Shown here: piece by piece, positions 47,225 to 57,356 of the stretch
How positions within the stretch are numbered: the first letter of the stretch is position 1
Layout: every line of letters begins with the position of its first letter
NCBI RefSeq assembly: GCF_900109295.1
Contig: NZ_FOIZ01000001.1
Coordinates: 1,736,001-1,800,000 of the forward strand
Direction of reading: 5' to 3'
Source: Cognatiyoonia koreensis
GTDB lineage: Bacteria; Pseudomonadota; Alphaproteobacteria; Rhodobacterales; Rhodobacteraceae
Length of the DNA: 64,000 bases
Notes under the pieces: generated by a model
What the model saw: the letters and a program-made list of their open reading frames with translations, nothing else
Database searches by the model: none
What the model was told of the DNA's origin: nothing
Program-made: the position numbers and the translations under genes

Positions 47225-48439
47225 ATGACCACAGCCCCGACCGTCCGTTTTCTGGATCGCACGACACCTCCGCATATTGTGACGCTGATCCTGATGGCGG
47301 GGATTTCGGCGCTGAACATGTCTATTTTCCTGCCCTCGCTCAACCAGATGACGGCGGATTTCGATACCACCTATGCCACGATGCAGTTGTCCGTATCCGC
47401 ATATCTGGCGGCGACAGCTGTCATGCAGGTCTTCATTGGGCCGCTGTCAGATAAGATCGGGCGGCGCAAGGTGATGATTGGCGGTCTTGCGATATTTGTT
47501 CTGGCCACAATGGGTGCCTATTTCGCCACGACCGTGGAAACCTTCCTAATCTTTCGGATTTTGCAGGCCGCTGTTGCATCAGGTATGGCGCTAAGCCGCG
47601 CAATCGTGCGGGATATGGTTCCGCAGGATCAGGCCGCGTCGATGATTGGCTATGTCACGATGGGCATGGCGTTAGTGCCGATGATCGGTCCGACCATTGG
47701 CGGTGTGCTCGACCAATTCTTTGGCTGGCACGCGACATTTCTGTTTCTGGCGGCTGTCGGCGTTGCAGTCATGCTTTTGTGCATTCTGGATCAGGGCGAA
47801 ACTGTGCGCGACGGCGGGATGTCCTTCGGCGACCAGATCGCGGGCTATCCCGCACTATTCGCCTCGCCCCGCTTCTGGGGGTACGCGCTTTGCATGGCGT
47901 TCGGGTCGGGTGCGTTCTTTGCCTTATTGGGCGGTGCGTCATTCATTGCCGAAGGCGTCTTTGGCATGTCACCGATCATGAGCGGCTTTGCGATCGGGGC
48001 CCCTGCCGTGGGCTACGCTGCCGGTAATTTCATCTCCGGGCGCTATGCCGTGCGGTTTGGTGTGAATGCCATGGCACTGACGGGGATGTTGCTGACAAGC
48101 GGCGGTTTGGGCGTGTCACTTGTCATTGCGTTATTGGGGTATCAATCGCCCCTTCTATTTTTCGGCTTTTGCCTGTTTCTGGGTTTCGGCAACGGATTGA
48201 TGTTGCCTAACGCCACGGCAGGTCTGTTGTCGGTACGTCCGCATCTGGCCGGCACGGCCAGCGGTTTGGGCGGCGCGTTGATGATTGGCGGAGGTGCGGC
48301 ACTGTCGCAGTTCGCCGGGGGATTGCTGACTTTAGAAACAGGTACCTTACCGTTGCAATGGATCATGTTCGTGACCTCGCTTATGGCGGTCTTGTGCATT
48401 CTGTTCGTGATCTGGCGTGGCCGGGTGATCGAGACTTGA
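47225..48439 (+). CDS. Bcr/CflA-type MFS multidrug transporter
   Basis: A 404-residue protein with 12 predicted helices. Helix 2-3 loop GPLSDKIGRRKVMIGG is MFS motif A, and FRILQAAVASGMALSRAIVRD is typical of the Bcr/CflA drug exporters. It is divergent from pccB and ends 31 bp before the pccR ATG, so it may share PccR control. Substrate unknown; a role in exporting a short-chain acid or CoA-derived metabolite is only a thought. Confidence 0.87.
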   Translation: MTTAPTVRFLDRTTPPHIVTLILMAGISALNMSIFLPSLNQMTADFDTTYATMQLSVSAYLAATAVMQVFIGPLSDKIGRRKVMIGGLAIFVLATMGAYFATTVETFLIFRILQAAVASGMALSRAIVRDMVPQDQAASMIGYVTMGMALVPMIGPTIGGVLDQFFGWHATFLFLAAVGVAVMLLCILDQGETVRDGGMSFGDQIAGYPALFASPRFWGYALCMAFGSGAFFALLGGASFIAEGVFGMSPIMSGFAIGAPAVGYAAGNFISGRYAVRFGVNAMALTGMLLTSGGLGVSLVIALLGYQSPLLFFGFCLFLGFGNGLMLPNATAGLLSVRPHLAGTASGLGGALMIGGGAALSQFAGGLLTLETGTLPLQWIMFVTSLMAVLCILFVIWRGRVIET

Positions 48440-48469
48440 TTTGCAGGCTTTGCAAGGGCAGTTTGCAAA
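48440..48469. promoter_or_regulatory. PccR-type repeats overlapping the pccR start region
   Basis: Three TTTGCANN elements occur in 30 bp: TTTGCAGG (48440), TTTGCAAG (48449) and TTTGCAAA (48462). The last ends one base before the pccR ATG at 48471, where a bound protein would block initiation. This fits negative autoregulation. The elements may also overlap the ribosome site, which is otherwise weak. Confidence 0.6.
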
Positions 48470-48470
48470 G

Positions 48471-49859
48471 ATGGCAACACAGAAACTCTATGCCGGTGCG
48501 AAACTGCGCGAATTGCGCGGCCGTCTTGGGCTGACGCAAAAGGATATGGCGGCGGCGTTGCATGTGTCCCTGCCCTATCTCAACCAGATGGAAAACAATA
48601 ACCGGCCGATTTCGACCGGTGTCTTGCTGGGGCTGACACAGGATTTCGGGTTCGATCTGACAGAACTGCAATCGGGCGATGAAGCCCGATTGCTCAGCGA
48701 CATGCGCGAGGCTTTGGCCGATCCCGTCTTTAGCGCGACACCGCCGTCGCTTGCAGATTTACGACTTGCCGCGTCCAATGCGCCTGCCCTCGCTCGCGCC
48801 TTTCTGGATCTGCACGCCGCCTATCGCCAATCACATGAACGCCTTGCCTCATTGGATGAGGCGCTGGGGCGCGAGGATGCACGCCTGCAGCCAAGCCCTT
48901 GGGAAGAGGTGCGCGATTTCTTTCACTATTGCGATAACTACATTGATGCCGTGGATCGTGCGGCAGAGCGGTTCGCATCTGGCGGCGATGCCGCCCGGCA
49001 GGCCGAAGCGGCGCTGCTAAAACACAAGATCACTCTGCAAGACACCGATCAAGGCGATGTCCGCCGCTTTGATCCGCACAGCCGCACGCTTTATCTGTCC
49101 AAACACGCAAGCCCTGCAACGCGCACATTTCAACTGCTTTTACAGGTCGCACTGCTGACGCAGGACCAGTTGATCGAGGCGACGCTGGACCTCGCGCGGT
49201 TCCATTCGCCGCAGTCGCGCGCGATTGCGAAAGTCGGGCTTGCAAATTACTTCGCCGGGGCCGCGCTCATGCCATATGGCCCGTTTCTGGAGGCGGCGCA
49301 GTCAACCCGTCACGATCTGGAAGTATTGGCGGCCCGGTTCGGGGCATCGCTCGAGCAGGTCGCGCACCGCCTGTCGACCTTGCAAAGGCCGGGTGCCAAA
49401 GGCGTGCCTTTTTTCTTTGTGCGCGTGGATCAGGCGGGCACGATCACCAAGCGACACTCTGCGACGACGCTGCAATTCGCCCGCTATGGCGGGGCCTGCC
49501 CGCTTTGGAATGTGCACAAGGCGTTTGAAACGCCGGGACAGTTCCTGCGCCAGTTGGCCGAAACCCCGGATGGTGTGCGCTATTTCTGTCTGGCGCGCGA
49601 TGTCAGCAAATCCGGCGGGGCGTTTGATACGCCGACGCGCCGCTATGCCATCGGGCTGGGGTGTGAGGTCAAACATGCCAGCGCGTTGGTCTACGCCGAT
49701 CATTTGCAGATCAGCACCGCACAAGCCTATGAACCGATTGGCATTTCCTGCCGTATTTGCGAACGACAGACCTGCCATCAACGTTCCGTGCCACCGCTGG
49801 AACGCCAGTTGCAAGTCGACCCGAATATCCGCGGTGTACTGCCCTATCAGGTGGCCTGA
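48471..49859 (+). CDS. pccR: short-chain fatty acyl-CoA regulator PccR
   Basis: A 462-residue ScfR-type regulator. The N-terminal helix-turn-helix has LRELRGRLGLTQKDMAAAL and VSLPYLNQMENNNR. A middle metalloprotease-like (ImmA/IrrE) domain follows, then the C-terminal ScfR domain with the clustered Cys of SCRICERQTCHQRSVPPLE, probably a metal site. PccR senses propionyl-CoA status and controls propionyl-CoA carboxylase genes in Rhodobacter sphaeroides. Start at 48471 (MATQKLYAGAKL); TTTGCAAA repeats precede it and pccB. Confidence 0.9.
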   Translation: MATQKLYAGAKLRELRGRLGLTQKDMAAALHVSLPYLNQMENNNRPISTGVLLGLTQDFGFDLTELQSGDEARLLSDMREALADPVFSATPPSLADLRLAASNAPALARAFLDLHAAYRQSHERLASLDEALGREDARLQPSPWEEVRDFFHYCDNYIDAVDRAAERFASGGDAARQAEAALLKHKITLQDTDQGDVRRFDPHSRTLYLSKHASPATRTFQLLLQVALLTQDQLIEATLDLARFHSPQSRAIAKVGLANYFAGAALMPYGPFLEAAQSTRHDLEVLAARFGASLEQVAHRLSTLQRPGAKGVPFFFVRVDQAGTITKRHSATTLQFARYGGACPLWNVHKAFETPGQFLRQLAETPDGVRYFCLARDVSKSGGAFDTPTRRYAIGLGCEVKHASALVYADHLQISTAQAYEPIGISCRICERQTCHQRSVPPLERQLQVDPNIRGVLPYQVA

Positions 49860-49920
49860 TTTCGCTTGTCATTCCTGCCCTGTCACGGGCAAGATGCGCC
49901 GATATCGGGAGGACTTCGTG

Positions 49921-50361
49921 ATGGATCTTGACGGCACACGTGTAATCGCAGCCGACCGCGCCACGGTTTGGGCGCGGCTTAACGATGCGGAAACGTTGAA
50001 AGCCTGCATTCCCGGCTGTCAGGAACTGACCGGATCACCGCAAGAGGGGTTTGCGGCGACCGTGAAACAGAAGGTCGGGCCGGTTTCTGCGACGTTCCAA
50101 GGCTCGGTTAGGCTTGAAGATATCGTGGAGAATGTCAGCTATCGTATTGTCGGAGAAGGCAAAGGCGGGGTCGCGGGCTTTGCAAAGGGGCATGCGGATG
50201 TCGTTTTGAAGGACGTCGAAGGCGGCACAGAACTGAGCTATGTCGCGAATGCCAAGGTCGGTGGCAAACTCGCCCAGCTGGGGAGTCGGATCGTCGGTGG
50301 GTTTGCCCGCCGGATGGCCGACCAGTTCTTCGAAAAATTCCAGTCCGAAGTCGAAGGCTAG
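49921..50361 (+). CDS. CoxG-like SRPBCC family protein
   Basis: A 146-residue START/SRPBCC-fold protein resembling carbon monoxide dehydrogenase subunit G (CoxG), which links Cox dehydrogenases to the membrane. Family segments: LNDAETLKACIPGCQEL, VKQKVGPVSATFQGSVRL and the C-terminal MADQFFEKF. ATG at 49921 follows GGGAGGA. No coxLMS genes are in the window, so it is an orphan; such genes are frequent near other oxidoreductases. Confidence 0.85.
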   Translation: MDLDGTRVIAADRATVWARLNDAETLKACIPGCQELTGSPQEGFAATVKQKVGPVSATFQGSVRLEDIVENVSYRIVGEGKGGVAGFAKGHADVVLKDVEGGTELSYVANAKVGGKLAQLGSRIVGGFARRMADQFFEKFQSEVEG

Positions 50362-50999
50362 TTTCGCGCCGGTCTCCAGCCCGCCGCGCGCGCCTCGCTT
50401 TCCGTACAAAACCAGCGTTCACCCTTGGATTCATTGATCCGTGTGCGTCCGTAGTCGCGGTTGTGCGGCATATGATAGATATAGCCACTGTTCGAGATGT
50501 TTCCTTTGATGATGCAATCGCCGGTGGGGTCCGGGGCGGCTGCCTGCACGGCGCGATAGGTCGCGGGGTTGTCAATCTCGAACGCCCAGATCCCCCGTTC
50601 AGCGACCGCCGCTGTTTTTTCATCCAGCGCATAGGCATCCGAATAGCGCAAGAACGCCCAGGCCAGCCCGTCGCCGACAATCTGCGAACCGACATCGCGC
50701 CCGCGCACCTGACAGGTCGCAACAGAGCGCCCATAGCGGTCTTTTTCGATTTCGACGCAGGTCGTCCGCTGCCCGTCATAAAGCGCTGCGACCTGATCGC
50801 TCACCCAGTCGCCGCAATCCATCATACGCCCGGCACGGTCGCGGCAGGGCTGCCCGTTTTCAGGCGCGTCGATCCCGAAAAGGCGCACGCGGGTATCGCC
50901 CACAGCGAATGTATCGCCGTCGATGACCCTGATGGTCCCGTTGATGTCCGCTGCGGCGATAGAGCCCCAGAAACAAAAGAAAAATGTCAGATATCGCAT
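50358..50999 (-). CDS. thermonuclease family protein with C-terminal sunset domain
   Basis: A 213-residue exported protein with a signal peptide (first ~17 residues). An SNase domain has RVIDGDTFAVGDTRVRLFGIDAPE and the DRYGRSVATC catalytic segment. The C-terminal part, with CIIKGNISNSGYIYHMP and ERWFCTESEARAAGWRPA, is the Cys-containing sunset domain often attached to bacterial thermonucleases. Likely a calcium-dependent periplasmic or extracellular nuclease. It overlaps the convergent CoxG-like gene by 4 bp. Confidence 0.9.
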   Translation of the reverse strand: MRYLTFFFCFWGSIAAADINGTIRVIDGDTFAVGDTRVRLFGIDAPENGQPCRDRAGRMMDCGDWVSDQVAALYDGQRTTCVEIEKDRYGRSVATCQVRGRDVGSQIVGDGLAWAFLRYSDAYALDEKTAAVAERGIWAFEIDNPATYRAVQAAAPDPTGDCIIKGNISNSGYIYHMPHNRDYGRTRINESKGERWFCTESEARAAGWRPARN

Positions 51000-51057
51000 G
51001 AGCCGAGTCTTCGTGGTCGCTGGAACCAGACTACGGCAGTTTCGCGGTTTTGTTAAG

Positions 51058-51085
51058 AAAGGTTAACGAATGGTTGCTAACCTTT
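51058..51085 (-). terminator. possible terminator after betA
   Basis: AAAGGTTA and TAACCTTT form an 8-bp stem with a 12-nt loop at the very end of betA, in the 85-bp gap before the thermonuclease gene. The following minus-strand sequence has only CTTAAC and no true T-run, so termination would be weak. Confidence 0.35.
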
Positions 51086-52740
51086 CAGCGTTGTGACGTC
51101 TGCCAGTTCGGATGCACCCAAGGTTCATCATTCGACGGCGCGAGCCGCTTGCCAAGGATATGATCCGCCGCCTTTTCGCCCGTCATGATCGACGGCGCAT
51201 TGAGGTTTCCGTTCGTGATACGCGGAAATATCGAACTATCTGCGACCCGCAGCCCATCAACGCCGATCACTTTCAGGTCTGGATCGACGACCGCCTGCCT
51301 GTCGTCTTGCGCCCCCATCCGGCATGTGCCGCACGGGTGATAGGCGCTCTCGACGTGTTCCTTGATGAACGCATCAAGATCAGCATCCGATTGCGCTGCC
51401 GCACCCGGCTGGATTTCGTCGCCGCGAAACGGATCAAAGACGGGCTGTGCAAATATCTCGCGTGTTAACCGGATGCAGGTACGAAAATCTTCCCAGTCGG
51501 ACGCATCAGACATGTAGTTGAACAAGATCTTTGGCTGATCAAGAGGATTTGCAGAGCGGAGCGTCACCGATCCGCGCGACACCGACCGCATCGGTCCGAC
51601 ATGCGCCTGAAACCCATGCCCTTCTGCGGCAACTTGCCCGTCATAGCGCACGGCGATGGGCAGAAAATGGAATTGGATATCGGGATAAGGCACGCCGGCG
51701 CGCGAGCGAATGAAGCCCGCACTTTCAAACTGGTTAGAGGCGCCAAGACCAGACTTGGTAAACAGCCATTGCGTCCCGATCATCGTCTTGCCCAGAAGGT
51801 TCCAGTGCTTGAAAAGCGACACGGGCTGGGTTGCGGCCTGTTGGATATAAAGTTCCAAGTGGTCTTGCAGGTTTTGCCCCACGCCGGGGCGGTCCGCGAC
51901 AACATCGATACCATGGTCTTGCAGGTGCGCCCCCGGTCCGATGCCCGACAGCATCAGCAGTTTCGGTGAGTTGAGCGAGGAGGCCGCCAAAATAACCTCT
52001 TGGCCCGCACGAATGACTTCGGTGCGGCCTTGCCGCAGCACCTCGACCCCGACGGCGCGGCCGTTTTCGATCACGACGCGGCGGGCAAGCGCCTGCACCA
52101 GCCGGCAGTTCGGTCGTTTGAGAGCCGGACGCAGATAGGCGTTCGCCGTGGACCAGCGCCGCCCCTTGTAGATCGTGGCATCGTAAGCCCCGAAGCCTTC
52201 TTGCTGTGCGCCGTTGTAATCCGGGGTGACGCGATAGCCTGCCTGCTGTCCAGCTGTGACGAAGGCGCGGGTCAGCGGGTTCGTACGCGGCCCGCGTGAA
52301 ACATGGAGCGGCCCGTCAGTACCACGCCAGGACGGATCGCCACCATGCCCGCCGTCGTGCCAGTTTTCCATGCGTTTGAAGTAGGGCAGCACATCGGCAA
52401 AGGCCCAACCCGCGGCACCCTGCGCTGCCCAGTGATCAAAGTCATGCGCATGACCGCGCACGTAGATCATGCCGTTGATCGAAGACGAGCCACCGATGAC
52501 CTTGCCCCGCGGCACGGCCAGCGTGCGCCCGCCCAGATGCGGTTCGGGTTCCGTTTTCAACCCCCAGTCGTACATACGCATATTCATCGGATAGGACAGC
52601 GCAGCCGGCATCTGGATGAACGGGCCAGCATCGGACCCGCCATGTTCGATGACAAGCACGTCCTTGCCTGCTTCGGCCAGTCGATAGGCCAGCGCGCATC
52701 CAGCACTTCCCGCACCAATAATCACATAAGCAGCCTGCAT
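51085..52740 (-). CDS. betA: choline dehydrogenase
   Basis: A 551-residue GMC-family flavoprotein oxidising choline to betaine aldehyde at the membrane. The FAD-binding [18 protein letters not shown] is at the N-terminus, with [20 protein letters not shown] following and the catalytic His in [13 protein letters not shown] near the C-terminus. Last gene of betICBA, starting 1 bp after the betB stop. Confidence 0.94.
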   Translation of the reverse strand: MQAAYVIIGAGSAGCALAYRLAEAGKDVLVIEHGGSDAGPFIQMPAALSYPMNMRMYDWGLKTEPEPHLGGRTLAVPRGKVIGGSSSINGMIYVRGHAHDFDHWAAQGAAGWAFADVLPYFKRMENWHDGGHGGDPSWRGTDGPLHVSRGPRTNPLTRAFVTAGQQAGYRVTPDYNGAQQEGFGAYDATIYKGRRWSTANAYLRPALKRPNCRLVQALARRVVIENGRAVGVEVLRQGRTEVIRAGQEVILAASSLNSPKLLMLSGIGPGAHLQDHGIDVVADRPGVGQNLQDHLELYIQQAATQPVSLFKHWNLLGKTMIGTQWLFTKSGLGASNQFESAGFIRSRAGVPYPDIQFHFLPIAVRYDGQVAAEGHGFQAHVGPMRSVSRGSVTLRSANPLDQPKILFNYMSDASDWEDFRTCIRLTREIFAQPVFDPFRGDEIQPGAAAQSDADLDAFIKEHVESAYHPCGTCRMGAQDDRQAVVDPDLKVIGVDGLRVADSSIFPRITNGNLNAPSIMTGEKAADHILGKRLAPSNDEPWVHPNWQTSQR

Positions 52741-52741
52741 T

Positions 52742-54196
52742 TCAGAAAGGGGCCTCGACGTCGTTCATGGCGACGTAGACGCCTTTCATTTCGCTATAGT
52801 GGTTCAACGCAAGTTTGGAATTTTCACGCCCCACACCAGAGAGTTTCGAGCCGCCAAAGGGTGCCTCGACCGGGGCAAGATTGTGCGTGTTGATGTAGCA
52901 GGTACCTGCTGCAAACCCGGCGGCCATGCGGTGCGCGCGGGTAAGGTCGTTGGTAAATACAGAGGCGGCCAGACCAAATTCAGTGGCGTTGGCACGGGCC
53001 AGTGCCTCTGCCTCGGTCTCGAAGTCGAGCACGCACATGACGGGGCCGAAGATTTCCTCGCGCGCGATGGTCATGTCGTCGGTCACATCGGCAAAGACGG
53101 TCGGTTCAATAAAGAAACCGTCGCGATCCGGCGTGTTGCCGCCCGCTGTCAAACGGGCGCCTTCGGCGACACCTTTCTGAATGTAGGCCTGTACGATCTT
53201 GCGTTGGGTATCAGACACCATCGGCCCGAAGTTCGTCGTCGGATCCTGCGGATCGCCCATGACGACCCCCTGCAACCGCGCACCAAGGCGGGCGATGAAC
53301 GCCTCCTTAATCCCCTTTTGCACAAAGACCCGTGTGCCATTGGAGCAGACCTGCCCTGTGGAATAAAAATTGCCGAGGATCGCGCCCGAGACCGCGTTAT
53401 CAATGTCCGCGTCGTCAAAAATGACGATGGGTGATTTGCCACCGAGTTCCATTGTCACGTGCCGGATATTTTCGGCCGCCGCAGCATAGACCTTGCGCCC
53501 GGTCGGAACCGACCCGGTGAGCGAGACCTTGGCCACGCGCGCATCGCTGATCAGTGACGCGCCGACGTCTCCCATGCCCTGCACGACGTTGAAGATACCG
53601 GGCGGTGCGCCCGCCTCGTGCAGGATTTCAGCGACCTGAAGCGCGCAAAGCGGCGTCGTTTCAGATGGTTTGAATACCATCGCGTTGCCGCAAGCCAATG
53701 CAGGGGCCGCCTTCCAGCAAGCGATTTGCGTGGGATAATTCCACGCGCCGATTCCGACGCAGACGCCAAGCGGTTCGCGCCGCGTATACACGAAATCCCC
53801 GCCTGCCAGCGGGATATGTTCGCCTGTCATCGCCCCAGCCAGCCCGCCGAAATATTCCAGCGCATCCGCGCCAGAGGTTGCGTCGGCAACAGAGGTTTCC
53901 TGATAGGGTTTGCCCGTATCAAAGGTTTCAAGAACAGACAGATCGTGATTGCGCGCGCGCATGATGTCAGCGGCGCGGCGCAGGACACGGCCCCGTTGCG
54001 TGCCTGTCATTGCCCCCCAGTCCCTTTGCGCCCGTTCAGCACTGGCCAATGCTTGCGTGATGATCGGGGGCGTGGCGGCATGGAGTGATGCAATGATCTT
54101 GCCCGTGTAGGGATAGATCACGTCGATCGGCGTGCCTGCGGTATCTTCGACGTATTCGCCATCGATGAAATGGCTGGCTTTGGGTTGTGTTTGCAT
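52742..54196 (-). CDS. betB: betaine aldehyde dehydrogenase
   Basis: A 484-residue NAD(P)-dependent aldehyde dehydrogenase. The Glu general base is in [19 protein letters not shown] and the nucleophilic Cys in [16 protein letters not shown]. It converts betaine aldehyde to glycine betaine, the osmoprotectant. Start at [13 protein letters not shown] (54196), since the frame to 54283 is not family-like. Between betC (46 bp upstream) and betA. Confidence 0.94.
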   Translation of the reverse strand: MQTQPKASHFIDGEYVEDTAGTPIDVIYPYTGKIIASLHAATPPIITQALASAERAQRDWGAMTGTQRGRVLRRAADIMRARNHDLSVLETFDTGKPYQETSVADATSGADALEYFGGLAGAMTGEHIPLAGGDFVYTRREPLGVCVGIGAWNYPTQIACWKAAPALACGNAMVFKPSETTPLCALQVAEILHEAGAPPGIFNVVQGMGDVGASLISDARVAKVSLTGSVPTGRKVYAAAAENIRHVTMELGGKSPIVIFDDADIDNAVSGAILGNFYSTGQVCSNGTRVFVQKGIKEAFIARLGARLQGVVMGDPQDPTTNFGPMVSDTQRKIVQAYIQKGVAEGARLTAGGNTPDRDGFFIEPTVFADVTDDMTIAREEIFGPVMCVLDFETEAEALARANATEFGLAASVFTNDLTRAHRMAAGFAAGTCYINTHNLAPVEAPFGGSKLSGVGRENSKLALNHYSEMKGVYVAMNDVEAPF

Positions 54197-54242
54197 CTGT
54201 CGGAGCCTCCGGCGGGAGTTTGTTTGGCCAGATGAAGAGGGA

Positions 54243-55751
54243 TTACTCTCCACGTGGGAAACGTTGGTTTTCTTCAAGGACATTCAGGTCCATGTGGTTG
54301 CGCATGTAACGTTCGGACGCCTTTTGCAGCGGCTGGAAATCCCACGGGAAATAGGCCCCGTTGCGTAGAGCTTCGTAGACAACCCAGCGCCCGGCCTGAG
54401 AGTGGCGCACGTCGGCATCGAAACGCGCAAGATCCCAGCGCGCCTCGGCCTTGGCCCTGATCGTCTGCAGTGTGCCCTGGTGGTCGGGGTGGTTTGCGAG
54501 GTTCGTCAGCTCTTGAGGGTCGTTTTCCATGTCAAAGAGCTGGTCGGGATCAAGGCTGCACATGTTGAATTTCCATTTGCCATAGCGCAGCGAGACGAGG
54601 GGCGCGTACGAGCCTTCTGCGGCGTATTCCATCGCCACGGGTGTGTCCCGGCTACCGCCTTGCCCGAGCGGTACAATGCTTTCGCCGCTGGTCCACGGCA
54701 TGACTTCGGACATGTCCACGCCTGCGAGATCGCAAAGGGTCGGACAGACGTCGATGTTGCTGACCGGTGTGGTCACCAGCACCGGCGCCATCTCGGGCGA
54801 GGCGATCATCATCGGCACGCGGGCAGAGCCGTCATAGAAGGACATCTTGAACCAGAGCCCGCGTTCACCAAGCATGTCACCGTGATCCGAAACGAAGAGG
54901 ATCGTCGCGTCTTGCCGCGTGTCTTTTAGCGTTTGCAGCAAGTCCCCGATCTTGTCGTCAAGGTAGCTGATATTGGCGAAATATGCCTGCCGCGCCCGTT
55001 TGATCTGGTCTTCGGTGATGTCGAAATTTTCATGGTCGTTCGCATCGAGGATACGCTGGCTGTGCGCATCCTGATCGGCGTAGGGGATCGGTCTGATCTC
55101 TGGCAAAAGATGGTCACAGTTGTTGTAGAGATCCCAGTACTTGCGCCGCGCGACATAAGGATCATGCGGGTGTGTGAAGCTGACCGTCAGGCACCAAGGC
55201 CGCGCATCGTGCCCGCGTGCCAGATCATAAAGCTTGCGCGTTGCGTGATAGGCAACCTCGTCGTCGTACTCCATCTGGTTGGTGATTTCCGCAATGCCAG
55301 CGCCCGTCACCGACCCCATGTTGTGATACCACCAGTCAATCCGCTCACCCGGTTTGCGGTAATCCGGGGTCCAACCGAAATCGGGCGGGTAAATATCCGT
55401 TGTCAAACGTTCTTCGAACCCGTGCAATTGGTCTGGCCCGACAAAGTGCATCTTGCCGGACAGGCACGTGTGATAGCCCGCGCGGCGCAAGTGGTGCGCA
55501 TAGGTCGGCAGGCTGGAAGCGAATTCAGCGGCGTTATCATAGACACCCGTGCGGCTGGGCAATTGCCCGGTCATGAACGAGGCCCGCCCCGGCGCGCAAA
55601 GTGGTGAGGCCGTATAGCAATGTTGAAACCGGGTAGAGCGCGCGGCAAGCGCCCTGAGGTGCGGCGCATGCAGCCAGTCGGCAGGTCCGTCGGGGAAGAG
55701 CGTGCCATTCAGCTGATCCACCATGATGATCAGGATGTTCGGGCGTGTCAT
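54243..55751 (-). CDS. betC: choline sulfatase
   Basis: A 502-residue type I sulfatase hydrolysing choline-O-sulfate to choline. The formylglycine motif is [11 protein letters not shown], with Cys52 to be converted to formylglycine, preceded by the metal-binding [10 protein letters not shown] second metal site is in [15 protein letters not shown]. The C-terminal extension fits the BetC group. Its ATG overlaps the betI stop (ATGA). An anaerobic or FGE-type maturase must be encoded elsewhere. Confidence 0.93.
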   Translation of the reverse strand: MTRPNILIIMVDQLNGTLFPDGPADWLHAPHLRALAARSTRFQHCYTASPLCAPGRASFMTGQLPSRTGVYDNAAEFASSLPTYAHHLRRAGYHTCLSGKMHFVGPDQLHGFEERLTTDIYPPDFGWTPDYRKPGERIDWWYHNMGSVTGAGIAEITNQMEYDDEVAYHATRKLYDLARGHDARPWCLTVSFTHPHDPYVARRKYWDLYNNCDHLLPEIRPIPYADQDAHSQRILDANDHENFDITEDQIKRARQAYFANISYLDDKIGDLLQTLKDTRQDATILFVSDHGDMLGERGLWFKMSFYDGSARVPMMIASPEMAPVLVTTPVSNIDVCPTLCDLAGVDMSEVMPWTSGESIVPLGQGGSRDTPVAMEYAAEGSYAPLVSLRYGKWKFNMCSLDPDQLFDMENDPQELTNLANHPDHQGTLQTIRAKAEARWDLARFDADVRHSQAGRWVVYEALRNGAYFPWDFQPLQKASERYMRNHMDLNVLEENQRFPRGE

Positions 55752-56317
55752 GTGCGCCCCCCTGTCAGCACGGAAAGCAGTGCCAGCGCCTGCCCCTCGG
55801 GATCAGCATCCGGTGCTGTCAGTGCCGCACGGATGTAAAGCCCGTCGATCAGTGCCGCCAGTGTTTGCGCCGCGCTGACCGGCTGGTCCGTGATAGGCCG
55901 CAAGGCGTGGACCAGATTGGAGTGCAGACGGCGCTGGTAAAGCCGTAGCAACCGCAACGCCTCGGGATTTGTCTGCGCCTGAGCATAGAAGGTCATCCAT
56001 GCAGAAACGGTGGCGGGTGCAAAGCAGGAGGGCGCAAAGCTTGCCTTGACGATGGCCGCAGCACGGGCCGCAGGCGTCGTGGCCTTGCCCAGTTCAGCCC
56101 GCACCTCTGCGCTGAAATCGCGCAGAATCTGGCGCATCGCGGCAAGGAATATCTGTTCCTTACCCCCGAAATAGTGGTGTGCCAGTGCCGTTGACATGCC
56201 GGCCCGTTTGGCAATCCGGCTGACCGTCACGTCGAGTGATCCTGCTTCGCCGATCTCTGCAATTGTGGCTTCGACCAATGCAGCGCGGCGGATCGGCTCC
56301 ATTCCGAGTTTTGGCAT
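55748..56317 (-). CDS. betI: choline-responsive TetR-type repressor BetI
   Basis: A 189-residue TetR-family repressor. The N-terminal helix-turn-helix has IAEIGEAGSLDVTVSRIAKRA and MSTALAHHYFGGKEQIF, the recognition helix typical of BetI. Choline releases BetI from DNA, inducing the bet genes. First gene of betI-betC-betB-betA; a 9+2+9 palindrome 35-54 bp before it is the probable BetI operator. Confidence 0.92.
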   Translation of the reverse strand: MPKLGMEPIRRAALVEATIAEIGEAGSLDVTVSRIAKRAGMSTALAHHYFGGKEQIFLAAMRQILRDFSAEVRAELGKATTPAARAAAIVKASFAPSCFAPATVSAWMTFYAQAQTNPEALRLLRLYQRRLHSNLVHALRPITDQPVSAAQTLAALIDGLYIRAALTAPDADPEGQALALLSVLTGGRT

Positions 56318-56351
56318 GACATCCCCTCTTTCTTCTTATCCGTCTCTGATT

Positions 56352-56371
56352 TTGATTGACTCGTCAATCAA
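56352..56371. promoter_or_regulatory. BetI operator
   Basis: TTGATTGAC-TC-GTCAATCAA is a perfect 9-bp palindrome around a 2-bp centre, placed 35-54 bp before betI. It resembles the ATTGATTG-centred BetI box of Escherichia coli. The operon therefore appears autorepressed and choline-inducible. Confidence 0.75.
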
Positions 56372-56419
56372 TAAAAATGACAGGAAGGTCAGAGCGCAGG
56401 CCGATTTCACCTCTTTTGT

Positions 56420-57319
56420 TCAGCTTTTCGTGGAATGTACGGCCGGGGTGATGATCCGTCTGGCGCGTGCCTCGCGCCATGTAATAAAGCTGACCGACGC
56501 CATGATGACTGCCCCGCCAAGGATCACCCAGCCGTCGATTGATTCACTGAACGCAAAATACCCAAGCAGCACAGCCCAGACGAGTTGCAGGAACGTGACC
56601 GGTTGGGTGACTGTCAGCGGTGCCGCCGCGAAGGCCAGGGTCATGGTGTAATGCCCTGCCGTCGCGAAACACGCCACAAGGAACAGCACCCCGATGTTGG
56701 CAAGCGAGACCGGCACCCAGACCGCAGCCGCAAACGGTGCAAGGCAGATCGTGACAGTGATTGAAAGCATGCCAACGACGACGGCTGGTGTGACCTCTCC
56801 CGAAAGTTGCTTGGCCAGCAAATAGCCGACGGCAAAGAGCATGGCCGTGGCCAGCATCGCGAAATGCCCGGTGTCGAGTTCGCGCAGACCTGGTCGCAGA
56901 ATGATAAGCGCGCCGATCAGGGCAGCGAGAACGGCCAGCAGGCGGCGGAACGGCAGGCGTTCCCCCATGAACAGCGCAGCGCCAAGCGAGACATAGACAG
57001 GATTGAGGTAGTTCATCGCGGTCACATCCGCGAGCGGGATCCGCGCCATCGCAAAGAACCACAAGATCACGGCGAGCGCATGGGCCACGCCGCGGATCGA
57101 AAAGAGCCAGACCTGCCGTCGTGTGAGGCGCGCGGCCAGAATGGGACGGATCATCGGCAGCAGGAACACGAGGCCGAGCACGTAGCGCAGGAACGCGCTT
57201 TGCGCCGCTGGCACGGCATCCCCGATATATTTGACGAGCGCTGTAACGCAGACAAACAAAAACCCGGTCAATGCCATCCAAAGGATGCCTGCGACCGGGC
57301 GTGAGGGTTGAACTGCCAT
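56420..57319 (-). CDS. EamA/DMT family permease
   Basis: A 299-residue drug/metabolite transporter with ten hydrophobic helices in two EamA repeats. The first repeat has SAFLRYVLGLVFLLPMIRP and the second YTMTLAFAAAPLTVTQPVTF and the SESIDGWVILGGAVI end. Usually exports amino acids or nucleosides; substrate unknown. It lies upstream of the bet operon on the same strand, separated by the BetI operator region. Confidence 0.87.
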   Translation of the reverse strand: MAVQPSRPVAGILWMALTGFLFVCVTALVKYIGDAVPAAQSAFLRYVLGLVFLLPMIRPILAARLTRRQVWLFSIRGVAHALAVILWFFAMARIPLADVTAMNYLNPVYVSLGAALFMGERLPFRRLLAVLAALIGALIILRPGLRELDTGHFAMLATAMLFAVGYLLAKQLSGEVTPAVVVGMLSITVTICLAPFAAAVWVPVSLANIGVLFLVACFATAGHYTMTLAFAAAPLTVTQPVTFLQLVWAVLLGYFAFSESIDGWVILGGAVIMASVSFITWREARARRIITPAVHSTKS

Positions 57320-57356
57320 GCGACTGACCTGTCACCGATCAGCGCGCTTGGCAAGA

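Noticed and set aside
50160..50190. TTTGCAAAG inside the CoxG-like gene as a PccR site
   Set aside because: A single copy within a coding region, without a partner repeat or a promoter position.
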